In this document: positions 1-5,020 of the stretch, piece after piece
How the letters are laid out: each line of letters begins with the position of its first letter
How positions within the stretch are numbered: the stretch's first letter is position 1
Assembly: GCA_947598455.1 (NCBI GenBank)
Contig: CANQFI010000107.1
Coordinates: 1 to 5,020, forward strand
Origin: an uncultured Bacilli bacterium
GTDB taxonomy: Bacteria > Bacillota_I > Bacilli_A > RF39 > UBA660
DNA: 5,020 nucleotides
Direction of reading: 5' to 3'
Notes under the pieces: model-generated
Told to the model about the DNA's origin: nothing
Databases searched by the model: none
The model's input: only the letters and a program-made list of their open reading frames with translations
Position numbers and translations under genes: made by a program

Positions 1-656
1 CCGCCAGCAATGGCATCTTCTTCATTAACATTGGCCGCATATATTATTTTCTTTAAGGTAATAAAATTAAAACCTGATATGGTATTTAATTCATCTAAAG
101 TATATTCTATATTTCTTAAAGGAGTTCCATTATCTAGAGCTTCTTTTGATTTTCTTAAAGCATTTAGTTCTAATAATGATTGTTTGTCTTTGGTTGTTTC
201 AGCTTTCTTTTCTATTTTACTAATTCTGTTTTCAACTATTTCTAAATCAGCTAAAATCAACTCAGTGTTGATTATCTCAATATCTCTTATTGGATCGATT
301 GTTCCTTCAACGTGAGTTATTTCACTATCTTCAAAACATCTTACTACTTCAACTATAGCATCTACTTCTCTAATATGTGACAAAAATTTGTTACCTAGTC
401 CTTCACCATTTGATGCACCTTTAACTAATCCAGCTATATCTGTGAATTCAAAAGTAGTTGGAACTAGTTTTTTTGGTTGATACATTTCATTTAGTTTATC
501 TAATCTTTTATCAGGAACTGTAACAACACCAACATTTGGTTCAATAGTTGCAAAAGGATAGTTTGCAGCTAGAGCATCTTGTTTTTTAGTAATTGCATTA
601 AATAATGTTGATTTTCCAACATTAGGTAAACCAACTATTCCAGCTTTTAATGCCAT
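1..656 (-). CDS. ychF: YchF/EngD, Obg-family P-loop ATPase/GTPase (N-terminal 218 residues, cut by window edge)
   Basis: Conserved cytosolic P-loop NTPase of the Obg/YchF group, which associates with ribosomes and has roles in translation and stress responses. The ATG at 656 opens a frame that stays open to base 1. The visible 218 residues are about 60% of the usual ~365, so the C-terminal TGS domain is outside the window. Visible motifs are G1 GLPNVGKST (9-17), G3 DIAG (73-76) followed by the hallmark VKGASNGEGLGNKFL, and G4 NVNE (209-212). YchF proteins carry NxxE where GTPases have NKxD, and this is linked to a preference for ATP. His115 aligns with the histidine that takes the place of the catalytic Gln of Ras-like proteins. 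Residues about 130-175 are charged and helical, matching the YchF coiled-coil insert. A GAGGTG ribosome site (663-668) lies 6 nt before the start. The gene probably has its own promoter at 681-709, plus read-through from the transporter gene. Identification is secure. Confidence 0.97.
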   Translation of the reverse strand, partial: MALKAGIVGLPNVGKSTLFNAITKKQDALAANYPFATIEPNVGVVTVPDKRLDKLNEMYQPKKLVPTTFEFTDIAGLVKGASNGEGLGNKFLSHIREVDAIVEVVRCFEDSEITHVEGTIDPIRDIEIINTELILADLEIVENRISKIEKKAETTKDKQSLLELNALRKSKEALDNGTPLRNIEYTLDELNTISGFNFITLKKIIYAANVNEEDAIAG

Positions 657-680
657 AATTAACACCTCAATTCATAGTTT

Positions 681-709
681 ATTATATAAAAAAACAATTG
701 ATAGTTCAA
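681..709 (-). promoter_or_regulatory. Predicted sigma-A type promoter for ychF
   Basis: Read on the minus strand, a perfect -10 hexamer TATAAT (681-686) is preceded at exactly 17 nt by TTGAAC (704-709), which matches the -35 consensus TTGACA at four of six positions. Transcription would start near 674, leaving a short leader that contains the GAGGTG ribosome site. The -35 lies inside the terminator hairpin and the -10 directly follows its T run, so the two signals share DNA. AT-rich DNA gives chance -10 matches often. The exact spacing and the position just before ychF are what support the call. Confidence 0.6.
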
Positions 710-716
710 TTGTTTT
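688..716 (-). terminator. Rho-independent terminator after the AbgT-family gene
   Basis: On the minus strand an uninterrupted 11-bp stem (706-716 paired with 691-701, arm AAAACAATTGA) closes a 4-nt loop (702-705). The T run covers 694-688, with four of its seven T's inside the stem. The stem starts within the TAA stop codon (715-717) of the transporter gene. Only two of the 11 pairs are G-C, so the hairpin is weak and some read-through into ychF is likely. Confidence 0.7.
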
Positions 717-2247
717 ATGTTGTTATAAATCCGTTTATACCTATTGGGATACCAATTAAATACCAACCGATTACTAAGGCTAATAAAATTAGTCCTATTA
801 TTATTCCATATACTACTTGATATTTTAATGTTCTAAATAAACTTATTGGGTTATCTTGTTGATTATATTTTTCTAAGTAAGCAATATAAATTGTAAAATA
901 CGCAAGTAATGGGGTTATGCCGATTGTCATACATTCACCAAATCTTACGATTACTTGAGCAAATTCAGGGCTTAAACTATTATTCATGAAGGCTGGTATA
1001 GCAGTTGTAGATATAATTGCCCATTTACTGGTTGAACCTGTTAAGAAAAGTGTGGATATAGCGCTTGTTATAAACAAAGCTATTATAAGCATAACTCCAG
1101 AAAATGATGAATTGCCAATAAAGTTTGTTAATGTAACAGTAAGAACTGTTCCTATATTACTTTTTTTAAATATATTAATTAGTATAGAACCTAATAGTAT
1201 TAAAATTAAAGTACGACCTGTTCCATCCAAAGAATGAGTTAAGTCTTCACAGAAATCATTATTATTCTTAATTGTTTTAGCACCAATTCCATAAAATAGT
1301 CCTAAAATAATAAAGAAAATTGTAACAATGAAAACGAAACCATTACTAAAGAATGAATCATAACTGAATAATTTGTCAATATAGAATTTTTGAGTATAGT
1401 CTAATAAATTACCGGAAAATGGTAAACCAGGAATTATATTATATATAAAAATTAGTAAGTATAAAGCGCCAGCGATTATAGAGAAGATTAAACCTCTATA
1501 TTCTCTTTTCCCTAATCTTAATTCTTTTTTCTCATCTTTAAATTCATATTTTTCGACATTATTAACACTTATTTTTTCCGTAATAACTGTTATTACAACT
1601 GAAACTAGAATAACAGCTACTGTCATAATGAAGAAAAAGCAGAATGTTGATAGAGTATAATTCATATCTATATTCATAGCATTTACTAAGGTATATTTTA
1701 GCATTTCACTATCGACCGATGTAAGTAACATATTAATACCACTACCAGCTGTTAAGGCGGCATAAACAGCGACAATACCTAGTAAAGGATTTCTTCTTCC
1801 ATAGCTAAACATTAAAGCGGCTATAGGAATCATTATTACATATCCTAAATCTCCAGCTATACTTGAAAGAACACTAATTAAGACTAACCAAAATGTTATG
1901 GTATATTTTTTACAATATTTAGTAAGAATGGTAAAGGTGGTTTTGATAAAGCCACTCTTTTCCATTATTCCGATACCAATAAGAATGATAATTAACATAC
2001 TTAATGGAGTAAAGGCTGTAAAATTAGATACTGTTGAAGTAAAAATATATTTAATACCACTTAAACTAAATAATGATTCAACACTTTCTGAAGTAACAGT
2101 ATACTCACCTGTTATAGGATCTATCTTATTATAAGTAGCTTCAAATCCTATTAAATTTAAAAAACCACTTAATACTATAGTTAATAGAATTAGGATTATA
2201 AAGGTCATTACGGGATTTAAAGTTATTTTTTCTTTAAACTTATTCAT
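715..2247 (-). CDS. AbgT-family membrane transporter, divergent
   Basis: Predicted inner-membrane transporter of 510 residues, the usual length for the AbgT family (E. coli AbgT imports p-aminobenzoyl-glutamate; MtrF and YdaH are linked to sulfonamide export). Hydrophobic segments lie at about 13-33, 82-97, 117-147, 155-175, 200-223, 252-273, 303-323, 346-360, 384-402, 444-457 and 478-500. Family signatures are the GDLGYVIMIP block (132-141), SYGRRNPLLG (148-157), the glycine-rich TAGSGIN (166-172), GSTSKW (404-409) and LSPEFAQ (425-431) leading to RFGECMTIGITP (435-446). That last block normally reads close to R-x-G-D-S-x-T-N-x-I-T-P, so Glu438 and Ile442 replace the expected Asp and Asn. 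The start is supported by AGGAGG (2253-2258), 5 nt upstream. The gene overlaps the DUF951 gene by 8 nt, so the two are probably co-transcribed. The family is fairly sure. The substrate and direction are unknown, and a peptide, folate fragment or other carboxylate is possible. Confidence 0.85.
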   Translation of the reverse strand: MNKFKEKITLNPVMTFIILILLTIVLSGFLNLIGFEATYNKIDPITGEYTVTSESVESLFSLSGIKYIFTSTVSNFTAFTPLSMLIIILIGIGIMEKSGFIKTTFTILTKYCKKYTITFWLVLISVLSSIAGDLGYVIMIPIAALMFSYGRRNPLLGIVAVYAALTAGSGINMLLTSVDSEMLKYTLVNAMNIDMNYTLSTFCFFFIMTVAVILVSVVITVITEKISVNNVEKYEFKDEKKELRLGKREYRGLIFSIIAGALYLLIFIYNIIPGLPFSGNLLDYTQKFYIDKLFSYDSFFSNGFVFIVTIFFIILGLFYGIGAKTIKNNNDFCEDLTHSLDGTGRTLILILLGSILINIFKKSNIGTVLTVTLTNFIGNSSFSGVMLIIALFITSAISTLFLTGSTSKWAIISTTAIPAFMNNSLSPEFAQVIVRFGECMTIGITPLLAYFTIYIAYLEKYNQQDNPISLFRTLKYQVVYGIIIGLILLALVIGWYLIGIPIGINGFITT

Positions 2248-2434
2248 CTTGTCCTCCTAATACTTTTTTTAATTTTTTTTCGAATTCTAGACGATCCATC
2301 ATAATTTCACGGTTGCAATTAACACATTTGATTTTGATATCGACGCCCATTCTAGTAATCTGCCATTTGTTTGTTCCACAAGCATGGTTTTTTTTCATTT
2401 CGACAAGATCATTTAACTTGTAATTATTTTTCAT
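2240..2434 (-). CDS. DUF951 family small protein with possible zinc-binding cysteines
   Basis: Small cytosolic protein of 64 residues, typical for DUF951, whose members are found mainly in Bacillota and have no established function. It shows the family pattern: an N-terminal LNDLVEMKKNHACGTNKW stretch (His17, Cys19, Gly20, Trp24), then RMGVDIKIKCVNCNREIMM (28-46) with a C-x-x-C pair at Cys37 and Cys40, and a basic helical tail. Cys19, Cys37 and Cys40 with His17 could hold a metal ion; this is inferred. The frame is open upstream to an ATG at 2482, but the ATG at 2434 is preferred because GGAGGTG (2439-2445) sits before it and the 16 extra residues do not look like the family. The gene overlaps the channel gene by 11 nt and the transporter gene by 8 nt, which suggests coupled translation. 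In Bacillota this family is often next to mscS or ychF. Confidence 0.9.
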   Translation of the reverse strand: MKNNYKLNDLVEMKKNHACGTNKWQITRMGVDIKIKCVNCNREIMMDRLEFEKKLKKVLGGQDE

Positions 2435-3242
2435 AATGCACCTCCAATTGTGGATATGGAATACTAATATTATGTTTTCCAAATTCTACTAAGACAATTT
2501 TATTAGCATCTCTTTTGGCTTGCCATTGTTTATCTCTTTTGCATGAAAAGCTTATTAAGTATTTAACACATGAATCTGCTAATTCATTAACTCCTAAATA
2601 TTGAACAGAATCTTTGTTAACATTTTCTATTTTATTAAATTTAGGAAGAACATTTTCATTAATTATTTGTTCAATTTTATCGACTGGTTGTTCATATGGA
2701 AGACATATATTATATAAAACATTTTGCTCTTTTTGAGATAAATTATTTATTTCCATAATATTACGGTTAGCTATAACCATAATTTCGCCACTAGCATTTT
2801 TTAATTTGGTCGTTTTTAAACCAAATTCAAATACTTCACCAGTAAAGCCATTATATGTTACCATATCTCCTACAATAAAATAATTTTCAGAAATAATGTT
2901 AATTCCATTTATTATATCTTTAAATGTATCTTGTAATGCTAAACCTAAAATGGTTCCAGCGATTCCTAGTCCAGCTAACAAACCACGAACATTTACACCA
3001 TAAATACTTAGAATCGTTAAAACCGCTAAAACCAAAATTAAGTATTTAGTTACATTTTGGAATAAATTAGTAATAGTTCTTCTTTTTTTCTTTTCATAAT
3101 CGACTTTACCATAATTAATTATCTCTTCAAATATGATAGCTAAAGTTTTATAGACAAAATAAGATATAGATAATGTTATGATAACACCATAAACTTCTTT
3201 TTTAGTAATTATATTTAAAACTACTTTTAGAAACTCTATCAT
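2424..3242 (-). CDS. MscS-family mechanosensitive ion channel
   Basis: Small-conductance mechanosensitive channel of the cytoplasmic membrane, expected to form a heptamer and release solutes on hypo-osmotic shock. Its 272 residues compare with 286 for E. coli MscS. Three membrane segments are visible: about 17-38, 64-83, and the pore-lining glycine/alanine-rich helix 87-115 (GLGIAGTILGLALQD, 91-105). A KKKRR stretch (51-55) marks the cytoplasmic loop. The beta domain follows (FIVGDMVTYNGFTGEV, 122-137, and ASGEIMVIANRNI, 150-162). The end, ISIPYPQLEVHY (259-270), closely resembles the MscS C-terminus. Aligned by eye with E. coli MscS, Thr97 sits where the gate residue Leu105 is, while Leu101 keeps the Leu109 position. 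The ATG at 3242 shares one base with the parB stop (TAATG), and only a weak GG-rich ribosome site precedes it, so translation is probably coupled to parB. MscS genes beside parB are common in Bacillota. Confidence 0.93.
   Translation of the reverse strand: MIEFLKVVLNIITKKEVYGVIITLSISYFVYKTLAIIFEEIINYGKVDYEKKKRRTITNLFQNVTKYLILVLAVLTILSIYGVNVRGLLAGLGIAGTILGLALQDTFKDIINGINIISENYFIVGDMVTYNGFTGEVFEFGLKTTKLKNASGEIMVIANRNIMEINNLSQKEQNVLYNICLPYEQPVDKIEQIINENVLPKFNKIENVNKDSVQYLGVNELADSCVKYLISFSCKRDKQWQAKRDANKIVLVEFGKHNISIPYPQLEVHYEK
2439..2445 (-). promoter_or_regulatory. Ribosome binding site that fixes the DUF951 start
   Basis: GGAGGTG on the minus strand ends 4 nt before the ATG at 2434, close to an anti-Shine-Dalgarno match. 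It lies inside the last codons of the channel gene. It supports the 64-residue protein over a longer form starting at 2482. Confidence 0.8.
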
Positions 3243-4129
3243 TATTCACCATCCATACTAATGCCAATAATTTCTAATATTCTATCTAAATCACTATCAG
3301 AATCAAAAGGTATTTCTATTTTGCGATTATTTATTTTAACTCTTGTACCTATTTTTTCACGCATTATATTTTCATACATATTATGTTTAGGATTATATAT
3401 TGGAGCTCTTTTTATTTTGTTTGTTTTTGGCATGTCTGCTTTACTAGTTAGTTTTTCAGTTTCACGTACACTTAAACCATCTTCAATTATTGTATTGGCT
3501 ATTTCATCTATTAGATTTTGATCTGATAATTTACTTAGTACTCTAGCATGACCCATAGATATTTTGCCTTCTTTAACATAATCTTTTGTTTTAGTTGGTA
3601 ACTTTAACAGACCTAAAAGATTTGTAATATAGCTACGACTTTTACCAAATTTTTTAGCTACTTCTTCTTGAGTAAAATTGTTATCTTCAATTATTTTGTT
3701 GAAGGCTTCAGCTGCTTCTATTGGGTTTAAATCTTCTCTTTGAATATTTTCTAGAAGAGCTACTTCCATCATTTCTTGATCAGTAAAGTCTCTAACTATA
3801 GCAGGAATTGTTTCTTTACCAGCTATTTTTGAGGCTCTTGTTCTTCTTTCACCAGCTATTATTTCATAACCTTTAATACTTTTTTTAACTATAATTGGTT
3901 GAATAACACCATGTTCTTTAATACTTTCAGCAAATTCAATTAAAGATTTTTCATCAAAATCTTTTCTTGGTTGATATGGATTGCTACGAATTTCCGTTAA
4001 AGGTATTTCGATAATATCGCTTTCTTGTGCTTCATTAACGATTTTCTTTTCAAAATTATCAAAGTCAATTGCTTCATTTGAAAATAATTGTTCTAATCCT
4101 TTACCTAAGGCTTTTCTTTTATTCTCCAT
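3242..4129 (-). CDS. parB: ParB/Spo0J chromosome partitioning protein (parS-binding CTPase)
   Basis: Centromere-binding protein that loads at parS sites, spreads as a CTP-dependent clamp and works with ParA and SMC in origin segregation. The 295 residues match Spo0J-type length. In order: KRKALGKGLEQLF at the N-terminus (4-16), the ParA-interaction motif; the ParB/Srx CTP-binding domain, about 38-112, with NPYQPR (50-55) and GERRTRA (93-99); the ENIQREDLNPIEAAEAF block (127-143); a helix-turn-helix at about 153-171 (TQEEVAKKFGKSRSYITNL); and SMGHARVLSKL (191-201). After a linker, the C-terminal dimer domain ends in DLDRILEIIGI (280-290). The start at 4129 is inside the 3' end of parA (11-nt overlap) and has no strong ribosome site of its own, so it probably depends on parA translation. 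The chromosomal Soj/Spo0J resemblance and the downstream genes argue for the chromosome, not a plasmid. A parS-like half-site lies within the coding sequence. Confidence 0.97.
   Translation of the reverse strand: MENKRKALGKGLEQLFSNEAIDFDNFEKKIVNEAQESDIIEIPLTEIRSNPYQPRKDFDEKSLIEFAESIKEHGVIQPIIVKKSIKGYEIIAGERRTRASKIAGKETIPAIVRDFTDQEMMEVALLENIQREDLNPIEAAEAFNKIIEDNNFTQEEVAKKFGKSRSYITNLLGLLKLPTKTKDYVKEGKISMGHARVLSKLSDQNLIDEIANTIIEDGLSVRETEKLTSKADMPKTNKIKRAPIYNPKHNMYENIMREKIGTRVKINNRKIEIPFDSDSDLDRILEIIGISMDGE
3458..3473. other. Degenerate parS-like half-site inside parB
   Basis: The 16-bp parS consensus TGTTTCACGTGAAACA matches 10 of 16 positions here, nine of them in one unbroken block (GTTTCACGT, 3459-3467). 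The other half has decayed. It covers codons for the S-V-R-E-T-E stretch of ParB (about 220-225). In B. subtilis a true parS lies within spo0J, a short distance further along the gene. This may be a relic or a chance result of conserved codons. A functional site is not shown. Confidence 0.25.
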
Positions 4130-4904
4130 TTCGACTAATCACTTCCTTTGCTAAATTTTGATAAGCTAGTGTTGCTCTACTTTCTGGTTCATAATCACTT
4201 ATTGGTTTACCATGTGAAGGAGCTTCAGCTAGTCTTACTAGTCTTGGAATAATTGTATTAAATACTTTGTTTTTAAAATATTTTCTTACTTCTTCTATTA
4301 CTTCTAAACCGATGTTAGTTCGACCATCTAACATTGTAAGTAGAACTCCTTCAATACGTAGTTCTGGGTTCATGCTTGATTGAACCATGATGATAGTATT
4401 TAATAATTGAGTGATTCCTTCAAGCGCATAAAATTCGCATTGAACAGGTATTATTATGGAGTCACTAGCAACTAAAGCGTTAACAGTTGTATTTCCTAAA
4501 GAAGGTTGGCAATCGATGATAATGTAGTCAAAGTCATCTTTGATAGGTGCAATAGCGTTTTTTAATTGTTCATTAAGTTTAAATGAAGAATTAGCTAGCA
4601 TATTTTTAATAAATTCAACATCTAAACCTGCTAATTGAATTGTCGATGGAATAATAGACAAATTTTTGAATTTTGTTTTTATTATTGCTTCTTTAGCTGT
4701 ACAAGCACCCATCATAACTTCATATATATCGTGAGTAAAACTGCCATTAGCGTAACCAAGACCTGTTGAAGCATTACCTTGAGAATCTAAATCTATTAAT
4801 AGAGTTTTTTTACCTTCTTTACCTAGGGCTGCCGCTAAGTTAATACTAGAAGTTGTTTTACCAACTCCACCTTTTTGATTTGCTATAGAAATAACTTTTG
4901 CCAT
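4119..4904 (-). CDS. parA: ParA/Soj chromosome partitioning ATPase
   Basis: Cytosolic Walker-type ATPase that binds DNA non-specifically as an ATP dimer and is driven by ParB. In Bacillota it also influences DnaA at the origin. It has 261 residues, close to B. subtilis Soj. Motifs are the deviant Walker A KGGVGKTT (11-18, with the signature lysine Lys11), Walker A' LLIDLDSQGN (35-44), Walker B YIIIDCQPSLG (127-137), the PVQCEFYALEG block (153-163) with LLNT (167-170), LLTMLDGRTN (188-197), and the C-terminal VRLAEAPSHGKP (223-234). Ser41 and Gln133 occupy positions where Soj has proline. The ATG at 4904 was chosen because AAGGTGG (4913-4919) lies 8 nt upstream and the protein then opens MAKVISIANQ as in Soj. 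A GTG at 4916 would overlap that ribosome site. The gene is the first of the overlapping run, overlapping parB by 11 nt, and is read from the promoter at 4944-4972. Confidence 0.97.
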   Translation of the reverse strand: MAKVISIANQKGGVGKTTSSINLAAALGKEGKKTLLIDLDSQGNASTGLGYANGSFTHDIYEVMMGACTAKEAIIKTKFKNLSIIPSTIQLAGLDVEFIKNMLANSSFKLNEQLKNAIAPIKDDFDYIIIDCQPSLGNTTVNALVASDSIIIPVQCEFYALEGITQLLNTIIMVQSSMNPELRIEGVLLTMLDGRTNIGLEVIEEVRKYFKNKVFNTIIPRLVRLAEAPSHGKPISDYEPESRATLAYQNLAKEVISRNGE

Positions 4905-4912
4905 ATTATGTA

Positions 4913-4919
4913 CCACCTT
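4913..4919 (-). promoter_or_regulatory. Ribosome binding site that fixes the parA start
   Basis: AAGGTGG on the minus strand stands 8 nt before the ATG at 4904. The only in-frame alternative, a GTG at 4914-4916, lies within this motif and has no ribosome site ahead of it, so the ATG is the better start. Confidence 0.8.
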
Positions 4920-4929
4920 TTTTATGTAT

Positions 4930-4968
4930 CATTTCTCTAAATAATTTTATCATATATATCTAGAAATG
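4930..4968. repeat. 7-bp inverted repeat flanking the parA -10 element; possible operator
   Basis: CATTTCT at 4930-4936 and its exact reverse complement AGAAATG at 4962-4968 are separated by 25 bp. The centre-to-centre distance is 32 bp, about three helical turns. One arm lies at the predicted transcription start, the other touches the -35, and the -10 is between them. The arrangement suits a repressor or autoregulation by the Par proteins, but short AT-rich repeats arise by chance and there is no direct support. Confidence 0.35.
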
Positions 4969-4972
4969 TCAT
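4944..4972 (-). promoter_or_regulatory. Predicted sigma-A promoter of the parA run, extended -10
   Basis: On the minus strand the -35 ATGACA (4967-4972, five of six matches to TTGACA) is separated by exactly 17 nt from the -10 TAAAAT (4944-4949, five of six). A TGA directly before the -10 gives an extended TGn element. Transcription would begin near 4937, leaving a leader of about 33 nt with the ribosome site. It is the only good promoter I see for the parA-to-transporter run. Confidence 0.65.
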
Positions 4973-4997
4973 AAACTTTTATAAATTTTATTTAAAT

Positions 4998-5020
4998 AAA
5001 AAAGGAAACAAATTTATCCT
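4998..5020 (-). terminator. Possible weak terminator of the upstream gene (at window edge)
   Basis: On the minus strand AGGA (5020-5017) pairs with TCCT (5006-5003), and two more A-T pairs form after a one-base bulge, followed by six T's (5003-4998, the first of them inside the stem). The hairpin is short and the window ends at its base, so a longer stem may continue outside. It would insulate parA from an upstream minus-strand gene. In Bacillota that gene is often rsmG, but nothing of it is visible here. Confidence 0.35.

Noticed and set aside
10..315. Plus-strand open frame of about 100 codons
   Set aside because: It lies wholly opposite ychF, whose motifs are unmistakable, and the hypothetical product has no recognisable features or ribosome site.
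691..716. The 691-716 hairpin acting as a plus-strand terminator
   Set aside because: There is no T run beyond the stem on the plus strand and no plus-strand gene to terminate.
986..1237. Plus-strand open frame opposite the transporter gene
   Set aside because: Antisense shadow of a conserved membrane protein; its hydrophobic look follows from the complementary strand.
1898..2134. Second plus-strand open frame opposite the transporter gene
   Set aside because: Same reason: no ribosome site and no family resemblance, and the opposite strand is clearly coding.
2435..2482. Longer DUF951 protein starting at 2482 (16 extra residues)
   Set aside because: The extension does not resemble the family, and the strong ribosome site at 2439-2445 points to the internal ATG.
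3261..3521. Plus-strand open frame opposite the 3' part of parB
   Set aside because: Antisense shadow of the well-conserved ParB C-terminal region.
715..4904. Use of the Mycoplasma/Spiroplasma code with TGA as tryptophan
   Set aside because: All genes are open under the standard code, the tryptophans checked are TGG and all stops are TAA.
4905..4916. GTG start for parA adding four residues
   Set aside because: It overlaps the ribosome site used by the ATG at 4904 and has none of its own.
1..5020. tRNA, rRNA, riboswitch, CRISPR array, insertion sequence or phage signature
   Set aside because: The window is almost fully coding. The only gaps (657-714 and 4905-5020) are short and explained by promoter, terminator and leader elements. 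No direct repeat array or transposase was seen.

Overview
The window is AT-rich bacterial DNA in which every gene I can support lies on the minus strand, so transcription runs from right to left. The gene set and the residue patterns (Soj-type ParA, Spo0J-type ParB, an MscS channel, a DUF951 protein, YchF) point to a low-GC Bacillota or Mycoplasmatota-like bacterium near its chromosomal replication origin. All complete genes end in TAA, tryptophan is encoded by TGG where I checked, and no in-frame TGA interrupts any gene. This favours the standard bacterial code over the Mycoplasma/Spiroplasma code, and would suit Bacilli, Erysipelotrichia, Acholeplasma-like or uncultured RF39-like lineages. 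I cannot name the genus.

Layout in transcription order (high to low coordinates): 5003-5020 is a possible weak terminator of an upstream gene outside the window. 4944-4972 is a strong-looking promoter with a 7-bp inverted repeat around it. parA (4904-4119), parB (4129-3242), an MscS-type channel gene (3242-2424), a small DUF951 gene (2434-2240) and an AbgT-family transporter gene (2247-715) follow as one run in which each neighbouring pair overlaps (11, 1, 11 and 8 nt). A hairpin terminator starts inside the transporter stop codon, and a good promoter for the next gene is embedded in the same DNA. ychF then begins at 656 and runs off the left edge.

The genes fall into three jobs. ParA and ParB form the chromosome segregation system: ParB binds parS near the origin and ParA is its ATPase partner. 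The MscS channel releases solutes on hypo-osmotic shock. YchF is a universally conserved translation-associated P-loop NTPase. The parAB - mscS - DUF951 - ychF order is a known theme in Bacillota. The unusual item is the AbgT-type transporter between DUF951 and ychF, whose C-terminal signature differs from the residues I recall as typical.

I found no RNA genes, CRISPR arrays, insertion sequences or clearly novel multi-gene system. The points most worth a second look are the terminator/promoter overlap before ychF, the inverted repeat around the parA promoter, the divergent transporter and a parS-like half-site inside parB.
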